Origin: Camellia lanceoleosa
Taxonomy: Eukaryota > Streptophyta > Magnoliopsida > Ericales > Theaceae
Direction: 5' to 3'
DNA: 64,000 nt
Assembly: GCA_025200525.1 (NCBI GenBank)
Contig: CM045758.1
Coordinates: 193,352,463-193,416,462, forward strand
The notes beneath the pieces were generated by a model. That model was given only the letters and a program-made list of their open reading frames with translations. It did not search any database and was not told where the DNA came from. Made by a program: the position numbers and the translations under genes. Shown one piece after another: positions 25,077 to 37,200 of the stretch (within the stretch, counting starts at the first letter, position 1; each line of letters opens with the position of its first letter).

Positions 25077-25245
25077 CTGTCAGAAGACAAAAGAAACAAA
25101 AATGAAATATGTATCATCACTAACTCTCAGTCCATCATTCATATTTTCTAGAAAAATAATATAAAAAGAAAAAAGAAAGAAAACATTACAAACAGTAAAC
25201 CAAAGCACTTCACTTGGCGGTGGCAATGATACCTTAAGATACCGC

Positions 25246-28200
25246 TCAAATACAGAGTGCACCCACATCAGGTGGCCCTCCTTCAGATCCATTCGAGTTT
25301 GCAGCATTAGCAGGACCACCTTTCTTACCTTGTTTTCTTTCCTTTCGACTCTTACCATAGTCAACTGTTTGGTTGCTGAAGCAACAAGATTGCTTGTTAG
25401 AAAATAAAACAATCTTTATTCTATTTTTTTTTTAATTTACACCATAGGTTCCATTCCAGAGTATTATCTATGTATCCTCATTGAGGTCTCCAAGATTGCA
25501 ATGGTATAAGGAATTAATATGCTATGGACCTATTGTTTCAACTGTTTATCTTGCTGAATTTTGTTGATCAAAAGATTGATAACAGATCTCACTAAACAAT
25601 TTTCTTTGCACACATTTCTCCAGTTTCGTGGCAAACAAAGAAAGCAGCCAGACACTATTATTGGTCATTACACAAAGACAACTCTGCCTGAAAAAGAGAG
25701 ATTAAATGATCTTAGTATGTAATTGAAACATCATGAGTAAGATATGCCAATACATTTTTGGCCTTATAATTATTTTAACAAAAATGTCGTGGGGTATCTG
25801 ACGATTTAATGTCATTTGCCAAGAAAAAAGGAATAAGGATTCTGATGTGTAATGAAATTTAACTACAACTGTATATCTGAAAACTTCTTAAAACAAGCTT
25901 AAACAGATTCACAGTAAACAGTCACCAAGAATCATACATCACAAATTTAGCAGAGGATCTCCCCGAAATGGATCCACAACAAGCCTTGTATTTCTTCTTT
26001 GAACCACATGGGCAAACCTTGTTTCTTGGGATTTTCTGCAGTACAAATTAAAACAAACTAGTATAAGGAAGGTGAAAAGAAACTTGTTTTGCACATTGAG
26101 CTATGAATAAAAAAAACCTTCTCATCCTTCTGTGAACTTTTATCATCATGAGTTCTTTCCTGATCACAAGATGATTCTGGTGTGGATGAATTGTCTTTGA
26201 GTTCTTCCTTGTGTTGCTCATAGTTTCCATTTTCGTTGTCACCTAGGCATTCACAAAAATGTTAACCTAATATGAGAAAACGAGGAAACCACTCAGTTAA
26301 AAAAGTAAAAACAAAGTGAAACAATTGAAAATGTAAGCTCAACATTAATATTAACCCATTATTGTCAACCTACATAATCTGAGCCTCATGCATCAGGTCA
26401 CCTTTTTATTGTCAAACTACATAGCCTATTAATTGTCTTGTTGACATGCTATGTTCGAATGGCAGAAATCAAAGAGAATAAATGAGAATCTCATTAACAG
26501 GAATTCCATAACTAGTAATAGAATTAATTTGTCAAAAATGCCAAAATTATTCAAGTGTCATATCCGTGCCAATGGCTCTTGGGTCAATGGTGTTAGTGTA
26601 TAGAGAGTAAGCAGAGAAAGGAGAAGAAGATGTATGGATTGTGATTTTTATTATTACAGGTAAAAAAATGTAATTAGAAAATTGGGTAATCAAGGAAATT
26701 TGCAGGTTATGTTAACACCATTAAGTGAACAGCTAATGGAAGAAAATTAATGGTGGTCGAGAAGAATTAAGTCCAAACCTCAAAGGGAGATCACCAACAT
26801 TTCCTTACCAAAAACTTCAAATCTTTTGCATCAATTCAAACTTTTGGATGAGTAGGTTTCTGAACACCTCACAGACCCATCAGAGAACACCCGCACCCAA
26901 AAGCGGCGAAAATAAAGTAATTGATGATACTTCCGTTATTGGATGCTCCAAATGGAACGGGTCGGAATGATCCACGCTTCCCAAGCCGTTGTCTGAGGGT
27001 TGAACCCACAGAGAATACCTGCAAAAGAGTTCAACGGGGAACGGGAAGTCCCCCAGCGAACCCTCCGACAAGCAAGTTAGAGAGGTGAGAGAGAAGAAGA
27101 TGTAGGAAGAGGATGGAAATAGATAACTTAACCTTCTCTTTGTCTTAGAAACCTGCTTATATCCTTTGCTCATCATTTTCTCGCCTACCCCCACCTGTCA
27201 TGTTGGCCGAAAGTCTACGTTTTAGCTCACCTTGTTCATCGTGAAGCCGTTCTGTCCCGACGTGAAGGGGTTATCGCATTAAATGCCGAAGTGAAACTCA
27301 TTAATGGTTGATGTATGGTATAATAACTTTGTAGGATCTTTGTCTGCTTATGTGGCTGGTTCTTCTCTTGACAGATGTTCTGATGCCATTGGTCCTGGGT
27401 GTAACGTTAGGCCCCAGCAATGTTGGGCTTTAGTGTTTGAATTATGTATTGGGCCCTAAGTGGTGAGTCAACAGTCCTTGTAGGCCCACCTACGTCAGTA
27501 GTCTCCCATTCCCGAGTGTAGCTTTAGCCCAACGAAGGGAATAAGATAGAAAACGGGGTTGTGAGAGGTCGACCGGGGAGGAGGGGGGTCGGACTAAAAG
27601 GAAGGCTGACCGCAAAGGGTGACCGAGTGGGAAAGTCACCTGAGAGGAGGGCCGACCGCTAAGAGTGACCGAGCGAGAAGGTCGACTGAGAGGAGGGCCG
27701 ACCACTAAGGGTGACCGAGTGGGAAGGTTGACGGAGAGAAGGGCCGACCGCTAAGGGTGACCGAGTGGGAAAGGGAAATGGCGGCGTGTGGGGCTCGAGA
27801 TGCGGCGTAGCACGTGATGTCGTGAAGTGGAAAAGACATGGGAAAGGAAAGGAGTAGGGATCGTGGTCGTACACGTAGCGTAATCCTTTAGTTGGGGAGG
27901 TGACGCGTCAATGCGAAGTAAAGGAGTGAAATGATATAAGGTAGTAAAAAGGGAGGGGCGGGAGTTTTTCGAAATATTTCAAACTGGCAAAGTTGAATCT
28001 TGACCCTTGGAATATGGGCAAGTCGTAGGCCTTTGGGGTTATCCGTTTTACTTACTTTTTCACAAAAAACCAACACATCCCTGAAGTGAGCTCATTTGTC
28101 CCGTACGATACACCTCTGCAACACTTTGCGAACTTCCTTGTGCCAGCATTCGAAGCAATACGTTAACACGTAGGAGAAATAGCCGAAAAGGAAGTGTTTG

Positions 28201-31200
28201 CCGCAAGGCTTGATTCGTTGGGTGATGACGACGCAGTGGACTTGGCGGAACAATATCGGGTGGAGCGGAGAGAAGGGGGGCTGGTCAGGTCGTGCGGGCC
28301 TCTCCTCCTCCGACGACAATGATCGTGGCTGCTAGGCCTATAAGCCAAGTAGAGCCGGACCACTGGCACACCAAACCAGATAGATCCACATTCACAGCGG
28401 AGGAGTTGGAAAAGGTACGAAGGAAGTACCAAATTCCAGTAGAGATAGAGTTGAGGGTGCCCACTTCTAAGGAGAGGGCGTCAAATGCGCAGCTGGCAGA
28501 GTTCGCACTGTACGAAAAAGCGTTGCGGGCGGGGCTGAGGTTGCCTATCCCCAAGTTAGTGGCAGAGATACTTAATCGACTGGAGGCGGTGCCGAGGCAA
28601 CTGATGCCCAATACATGGAAAATTGTAATGGCCTGCGCGATCGCGTGGCCACGGGTGACCGACAGATCGGCGATGACAATTGAAGAGTTCTTTTCATGCT
28701 ACAAAGCATCCAGTCAGCAAGAGACGTGGGTGACTTTGCAGGCGGTGGCGAGCAGGGGGTTAGTAGCTGGGCTACCATCGTCTGTAAAGGGATGGAGGCC
28801 GAGGTGGTTCTTTGTATCGGCGAATGGGGCGAAAGGGGTGCGGACGATATAGAAGGTCCCCACGAAGTCAGTGGAGCCGAAGTTGCGGGTGGAGGCAGAA
28901 GAGAGGGTCAAGCAGGTGAAGGAGTGGAGGGAGAAGGAGGGTGTCAGATAAGACGACCTAGTCCGCCCTTCATCCTTATATGCCTTAGGGCTAGGACCGC
29001 AACCCACTGAAGGAGACCCTACAGTGGAGGAGGTGGAGGTGAGGCGAAAGGCGGAACAGGCGGAGGAGCGAAAGACTTTCGCCAGAGTCGAAAAGTATAA
29101 GGAGGCACAATTGGGGCCTGCCCCTAAGTTGGTGATGAGGGAGTGGGTCCGACCGCGTCCCAAACCATTGGGCAACAAAGACTTAGCTGGTTTCGCCCCA
29201 CTGCCACCACCAGCAGACCCATTGAAGGAGAGGGGCAAGCAGGAAATGGAGGCAGTGCTGAAGAAGCCAAAAAAGAGAAAGGCAGCTGTCGAGGGGGGAA
29301 AGAGCGCCCTGCCGTGAGAAAGACGAAGGTTGGGAGTGAGGACGTCCCTATGGTGGAGAAGGTGAATGAAAGAAGGATGGGGGCAGCTCCAGAAGGGGAG
29401 ATCGGCCCCACGGCGAAGGAGGATAAAGGTCCCAGCGCCCAAGTGTTGAATGAAAACTTGGAGACCGCCCAGGTGGCGAAAGAAGACAAGAGGCCAAGCA
29501 CCCAAGTGTTGAAAGAACACGTGAGCCCAAGCGCCCAAACAGTGGTGGCAAGTGCAGACTAGAAGTAACCTCCACCCTACGAGGGAAGACCGGCTAGCAC
29601 GCCAGGACAAAGCCGCTACCGACGACCGTTGTACCACGCCACAGACGTCGTTAGCGGTGCTCGAAGAGGAAGAAGGGAAAGTCAGGGTGGCGGCAGCCGA
29701 CCGCCTAGTTAGAGTGTTGGAGTACGCCGCCGTGCGGTCAATGGCGCGGTTGGGGGAGGCCGACCTCCTGAGAGGGTTGTGCTCAGCCCAAATGGAGGCA
29801 GCGACCTTGGCGGCTGCTTTGTTGAATAAATCAGCACGTGTGAAGATGGAGATAGAGCCGCTAAGGGTTCAGCTAAAAGGGCTGAAGGGGCAGCTGCAAA
29901 AGCTGATGGAGGAGACAGCAGGCTGGAAGAAAAACACTCGGAAGGCATGTGTACAGGGTGTGGAGTATGCGCGAAGAGCAAAGGTCATGGAGGTATTGGC
30001 GGTGGTGCATAGGAACGCGGCGAAGCGATCTAGTGCCAAGCTCGTCGCAACCAGGTCAGAGCTTGAAGCGGAGCACCACAATGTGATATCGTTGGAGTTC
30101 CAGTTGGCTGGCAAACAGAAGAGGTTGGAGGAGGCCCAGAAAGCCTGCACCACCACCAACGAAAGGTGGGATGAGGTTATGACTTGTAATGAAGATCTAC
30201 GCGCCCAGTCGATCAGGGAGAAGGAAGAAGCAGATCAGCGGATCGCTGAGTTAGAGAAGGCCCTAGGGGAGAAAAGGGCCCAATTGGCATATGAGAAAGC
30301 GGCGTACCCCGACCTGTGTAAGGTGGCAGTAGAGCAATTCAAGGAGTCCGCCGATTTCCAGATTGCCATTGATGCCACGGTCGCCAGGGGCTTGGCAAGA
30401 GAGGGAGATGGTGGGGCTGGGCCGTCGAGAGCGACCGCTGGAAGTAGGAGTAAAGAAGAAGTGATCCAAAGCTTCCAGCGATCAGACTTCTACAAGCATG
30501 AGATGACTAAGTTCTGGGACAGCAACTGGAAGACCTTTAAACGTAAAGCGGAAGAGCTGTTCCCAGACTTGGACTTCAGCAATGTGAAAATAGATGAAGA
30601 CGACGTTGCCCAGACCCCTTTGGATGAGGGGGTTGAGAAGGAAGACCTGGCCCCTAGTGAGGAAGACTAATTCATGTAAAAATTTTGTGTTTATTATATT
30701 TTTTTATGTGTAATTTTGGTAATGAATTGTATGTAATTGTGAGTTTGTAAATGAAACAATGAGTTTTGCTTAGTTGTACTGCTGTTATTTCTTGTGAGTT
30801 GTAGATTGCAAAATAATGAAAATGGCGAAGTAGGTTAGAAATGGGTATACATTAAAATGTTAAAGTGTTAGAAAAAGGTTGGCTTTGATGACTATGGACC
30901 TGGATGTTATCTGAATTAATGTGAAATTAAAAAAATGTAAAAAGTGTCAAGAGATGTCATAGTATGGACCTGAATTTTAACTCAGTCTAGCTAAGCCCTT
31001 CGTGCTCAGTCTGGCTGAGGCTTTAACTCAGTCTGGCTAAGCCCTTTATGCTCAGTCTAAACGAGTCATTATTGAAACACAACGCAAATAATGGAGATGC
31101 AAAGTCATTGTTATTTAAAGCGTAGCCTATTGGCCAAATATTTACATCATGTATGAAAAGGACAAAAGTAACCAAGTGTGTAAATTGTCGTACAGCAATT

Positions 31201-34200
31201 GATTAATACAAAAATAGGACAGGTACTTTATTGGAAATAACGCTTCAAGTGTTCGACGTTCCACAGGTGGGGGAGATCTCGGCCTTCCATGTTTTGGAGT
31301 CGGTAAGTGCCTGGGCGAGGTCTGACTTTAATGACGTAAAGTCCTTCCCACTTGCCTGCTAGCTTGCCTTCAGCTGGATTTTTGGTGGCAAGAGTTGCTT
31401 TGTGCAAAACTAGGTCGCCAATTGCGAACTCCGTTGGTCGGACTTTACGGTTATAGTGTGCTCACATTTTCTGTTGATATGAGACTCGACTGACAGCAGC
31501 TGTCTCTCGGAGCTCTTCAATCAGGTCTAAGTCAGCCCGTCGTAGGTCTTCAGTTAATTCTGGGTCCTGGTGCAGAATCCTCGGGGTTGGCAGGACGATT
31601 TCCACTGCGATGACTGCCTCAGCGCCGTATGTTAAGCAAAAGGAGGTCTCCCCAGTTAGGGTTCGGGTGGTAGTGCGATAGGCCCAGAGTACGTTTGGCA
31701 GTTCCTCAACCCAGAGTCCCTTGGCGGCTTCCAACTTGGTTTTGATGATCTTCAAGAGAGAGAGGTTGGTGACCTCGACTTGCCATTGGCTTTGGAATGG
31801 CTTGGGGAAAAGAAACATGGCTGAATGTGTAGCTCTGCACAAAATTTTCTGAACTTGGCGTTGTCGAATTGCTTGCCGTTGTCTGAAACGATGGCTTGGG
31901 GGATGCCTAATCGGCACACGATCGACTGCCAGATAAATCTGGTTGTGTTCCGTTCGGTGATTGTGGCGAGAGGTTCCGCTTCCACCCATTTGGTGAAGTA
32001 ATCAATGGCGACCACGGCGAACTGGTTTGGCCCCTGCCGATGGGCTATGGACCAAGTCAATGCCCCACTTGGCGAATGGGTAGGGACTACTGAATGTAAT
32101 CAGTTTTGTCGGGGGAGCATGGGGGATTTTGGCAAAGCACTAACATTTGTCACACTTAAGCACGAACTCAGTGGCAACTTGATTGAGAGTAGGCCAGAAG
32201 CAGCCGGTGCGGAATATTTTATGGGCCAGTGATCTGGCACCCGAGTGATTACCACATACGCCCTCATGGATTTCCCTCATCACATAGGTCACTTGGGAAG
32301 GACTGAGGCACCTGAGGTATAAGCGCGAAAACCCTTGCTTGTACAGGAGGCCACTAATGAGGATGTAGTTGGATGATCGGGCTCGTACTTAGGCGGCCTG
32401 CTATTTGCCCTCTGGAAGCTCCCCGTTTGTCAAAAATAGAAGGATGTCCTCTGCCCATGGAATAGATTCATTTTGGAGGAAGTGGACCTTCAGTTGGGTT
32501 GGCGAAGTAGCCGGGTGGCCCAAGTATTCAAGGCGAACTCCGTGGCTGAGGTCTGACTGGTTAGCTGAGGCTAATTGGACCATTTCATCTACTTTAGAGT
32601 TTTCTGACTGAAGGATGCGTTTGATGTGAAAAGTGTTGAAAAAGCGAACAAGGGGGAGTGCAATATCCCTGTAGGCTCGCATCGTGTCGTCCTTGGGGTC
32701 GAATTCCCCCGTGATTTGTCTGACAATCAATTAGGAATCACTAAACACTCGGATTTGGCTCACACCAATGTCTCTGGCTAGGCGAAGACTGACTATCAGG
32801 GCCTCATACTCAACCTCATTATTGCTTGCGTCAAACAGAAAGCAGAGGGCACATTTGAAATAACCACCCTCGGGGGTGGTAAGGATGAGACCAGCTCCAC
32901 TTCCTTCTTTGCGGGATGATCCATCGACATTGAGGGTCCACGAGTGGGGATCTTCTGCCTCAGTGTTAAATTGCTTGGGTAGTGAGGCCGTGATTGGAGT
33001 GGGGTTAGTGAATTCCATGATAAAATCGGCGACGGCCTGTCCTTTGATCGCCGTTCGAGGTCAATAGGAGATTTCAAATTGACTGAGCTCGACTGACCAT
33101 TGCATGAGTCTGCCGAACAACTCTGGTTGTTGCATTATCTTCTTCAAAGGTTGGTCAGTGAGGACCACTATGGAGTGAGCTTGGAAGTAAGGTCGGAGTC
33201 GTCTTGAGGCTATGACTAGGGCCAAGGCCATTTTTTCCAGTAGTGGGTAACTCTGTTCTGCTCCCCTCAGAGCCCGGCTAATGTAATAAACCGGACGTTG
33301 CACTGAGCCGTCCTCCTTGATGAGGGCCGCACTTACTGCGGTGCTCGATATGGCTAAGTAGAGAAAAAGGGGCTTGCCCGTGAGCGCCTGAGAGAGTAAA
33401 GGTGGATTGACCATACACTGCTTCAATTGTTGGAAAGCCTCTTCAGATTCGGTTGTCCACACAAAAACCTGCCGACGGACTTTAAAAAAGGAAAGGCACT
33501 TGTCCGTTGCACGGGAAATGAAGCAGTTGAGGGCAGCTACTCTGCCGGTAAGTCTTTGAACTTCCTTAACCGTTCTGGGTGACTGCATTTCTATCAGGGC
33601 CTTGATCTTTTCGGGGTTGGCCTCGATACCCCGCTGACTGCCCATGAAGCTTAAGAACTTCCTAGATCCTGCGCCGAAGGCGCATTTCTCCGAATTGAGC
33701 TTCATTTGATACTTTCTTAGGGTGCTGAAGGTCTCCCGCAGGTCAGCCAGATGATCAGAGGAAAGTTTGTTCTTGACCAGCATGTCGTCGACGTATACTT
33801 CTATGTTCCGACCTATCTAGTGATGAAAGACGGCATTGACTAATCGTTGGTAAGTTGCTCCGACATTTTTCAGCCCAAATAACATGACTCGATAGTTGTA
33901 GGTTTCCCGGTCAATGATGAAGGAAGTATGTTCCTGGTCAGACGAGTGCATCAGAATTTGATTGTAGCCAGAGAAGGCGTCCATGAAGCTGAGCATTTGG
34001 TGTCCGGCCGCAGCGTCGACAAACAGATCTATGCAAGGAAGGGGATAACTGTCCTTGGAGCAAGCTCGATTGAGGTCGGAATAATCGACACAGAGTCGCT
34101 ATTTACTGTTGTTTTTTCAGACTAAGACCACATTTGAGAGCCATCTGGGGTAGTCCACATTCTTGATGAATTGTGCCTCCAGTTACTTATCTACCTCAGA

Positions 34201-37200
34201 GGCGATAAGGGCATTGCGTTCCGAGTGAAAGATGCGCTGCTTCTGGCGGAAGGGTCGAAAATGGGGCTCGATGCTTAGACAATGAGTGATGAAGGAAGGA
34301 TCGATACCCGGCATGTCAAAATAGGTCCAGGCAAACACATCATTGTGCTCAGTCAGGAGGGTTGTAAGGTCGGCCTTGGCTTGGGGGAATAGTTGGCTGC
34401 CGATCTTGGCTATTTTTGTTGGGTTGATGGGGTCGATGGGGACTTCAACAAGTTCTTCCACTGGTTCCCCTCTGACTAACTCATCTTCGTCTCTGACGTC
34501 AAGTCCTTCGATGATCATAATCTCCTTCAGCTTGACCTCTTTGAGCGAAGCGACGTAACATTCTCTGGCCACAGTCTGCTCCCCCCTCACGGTGCCGACT
34601 CCGAGGTCGGTAGGGAATTTCATGGCCAGATAGTACGTGGAAGTGACAGCTTGAAAAGCGTTGAGGGCAGTGCAGCCGAGGATGATGTTATAAGCAGAGA
34701 GGCAGTCAACGACGAGGAAAGTGAGCAACTTAGTGGTCTGCTGTGGCTATTCGCCAATGGTGATGGGAAGATCGATGGAGCCTATGGAGGTTACCCGATC
34801 TCCAGTGAAACCAACCAGTAGGGTTTGGAAAAAGAGAAAACTTTCTTCCCCGACCTTAAGCTGGCAATAGGCATTTAGGAAAATGATGTCCGAAGAGTTG
34901 CTGTTGTCGACAAGCACCCGTCTGACTTTGTAGTTGGACAGGAGGGCAGAAATGACGAGGGGGTCATCATGGAGATAACAGATGCCTGTGCAATCGGTCT
35001 CCGTAAAGGTGATGGGCTCCATCAACTGCTTGGGGTGTTTGAGGGGGCGGTCCAACGTTGCGACTTCTTTATCTGAGCCCTACCTGATTTTTCTGAGTTC
35101 TGCTCGTTGGGCCGAACGGGATGGCCCTCCGTATGCAAGTCTGCCGGCAATGACTCTAATTTCTCCAATCGGGGAGGCAAGGTTGCCTTGTGCCTAGGGT
35201 TGTTGTAGGGGTCGATCACGACCTTGGTTAGGTTGTGCGGGTTGTCGAGGAGGGGTGCGCCGGTGGTCGTTTCTGGTAGGTTCGATCCTTGGCCGTTGCT
35301 GAGGGCGGGCTGCCGTGAACCGACTGAGACGTCCCTGGCATATCAAGCCCTCGACTTGGTCTTTAAGGTTAACGCACTCCTCGGTATTATAGCCGTGGTC
35401 CTGATGGAAACGGCAGTATTTAGACTGGTCTCGCCGGTTGGAAGGAGACCGCGACGGTTGGGGCCATTTCAAGGGATAATCTCGTTGGATCTGGTTCAAG
35501 ACTTGCTCCATAGGGGAATTGAGGAGTGTGTATCGTTCGAACCGGCCGGGCGGTCGGGTAGGTGTCGACCGGTTGGCTCGAGCATGTCGGTCAGTATATT
35601 GAGGCGTTTGCTGTGTGTACTGGGTGTTTCTAGTTTCAGAGTCCTTTCTCTTCTCTCTGGGGGTCGAATTTTTGGTTGTGGAGTCCTATCGGGCGGCTAG
35701 GGAATCTTCGGCATTCATGTATTTTTGGGCTTTAGAGAGAAAAGTTGCCATGGAGGTCGGAGGATTTTTGGAGAGGGAAAAAAGGAAATCGGATGATTGT
35801 AGACCGGCCATGAAAGCCGTGAGAATGACCTTGTCATCATTTTCTGCCACCTATAAGGCCTCGGTGTTGAAGCGGGTGACGAAACTACGTAGCGACTCTC
35901 CCTCCGTCTAACGAATGTTGAGGAGTTGAGTTGCCGGACGCCGTTGGCACTGGGCACCAATGAAGTGGCTGAGAAAGGAGTCACTTAGGTGCTGAAAAGT
36001 AGAAACCGAGTCCGTCGGCAGCTGGCCAAACCATAATCGGGCCGACCCTTTAAGCGTTACGGGGAAAACCCGACACATGACCTCATCAGGGAAGGCATGG
36101 AGGACTATGAGGGTCCTGTAAGTCTCCAAGTGGTCGACTGGGTCCGTTGTATCGTCGAAGGAGTCGATCGAGGGCATTTTGAACTTAGGAGGTAGAGGTT
36201 TGTCCCTGATGGAAGCAACAAATGGTGAGATGGCTGTAGTAGAGGGTTTATTCTGTATGTTCTGCATGACCTCCTGAAGCTGGAGTTTCATGGCTCGGAG
36301 TTCTGCATCCCAAAGGGGAGCGTTGTCACCACCAGAAGGTAGTGGAGGCTGGACACTACTGGCCTCCCCCTCAGGGGCTGTTGCTTGGATCAGTGGATGT
36401 GGGGCTCGAGGTGGCGGGTTCATATCTTGGGAAGGGGGTCGCAAGCCCTCCAAGTTGGAGGGGTGGGATTGTTAGAGGGAATGGCTCGGGGCTCGTTCTC
36501 AATTGGGTGGTATGTCTTGAGGTGGTGGCGGGGGCATAGAAAGGTTTCTCTGAAGTAAAGCATTGATCAGGGCTTGGTTTTGTTCAGCTAAGCAGTTAAT
36601 GCTGTTGGTGAGTTCTGTAAAATACTGCGGTGGGTTGTTTGGGTTAGGAGAGTCAGCTTGGGGGTCGGTAACGTCGTGTTGAGAAGCCATGAATCTAGTT
36701 GTGACCATCCACCTTGGTGGGTGGCAGGTAGGGGATATCAGGAATTAGGGGTGGGCGCGGATCGGTTGCGGCCACGGAACCTCCAATCCGCTATCCGTCC
36801 GCCAAATTGGCGGATTGAAGAAAATCAATCCGCATCCGTCCGCCAATCCGGCAGATGCGGATTGAGCGGATTGGCGGTTTGGCGGATGGATGCGAATCGG
36901 TTTGGCGGTTTGAAATTTTATAAATTTTCAACATAGGTCAACTTGTGCACTTCCTCAAAAAAAATATATATATATATATTACACTCAATGACTGAAAAAA
37001 AAAAATTACAATTACTGCATGCCTCATCCAAAGAAAGAAAGTTTGAAACTTTAGATTATCACAATCACTGCATACCTCATCCACATATTACAATCACAGC
37101 ATGTCTCTATATGTCTCTATATTGTTACATTTATATATGTTTTTGAAAACAAAAACCAACCAGCATGTATTATATTTTCTATTTATTACTTTTAGAGTTA

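Noticed and set aside
27498..27530. Primer-binding site next to the lower LTR
   Set aside because: No TGG-type tRNA match is present there; the TGGCGCC site lies beside the other LTR on the - strand, fixing the direction of the element.
28714..29637. 307-codon open frame on the - strand
   Set aside because: It is the reverse shadow of the antisense accessory ORF, made open by GC-rich codons, and its translation has no domain; the + strand pieces carry the conserved text.
35224..35700. 158-codon + strand frame within the retrotransposon
   Set aside because: Shadow of the gag zinc-knuckle region on the opposite strand.
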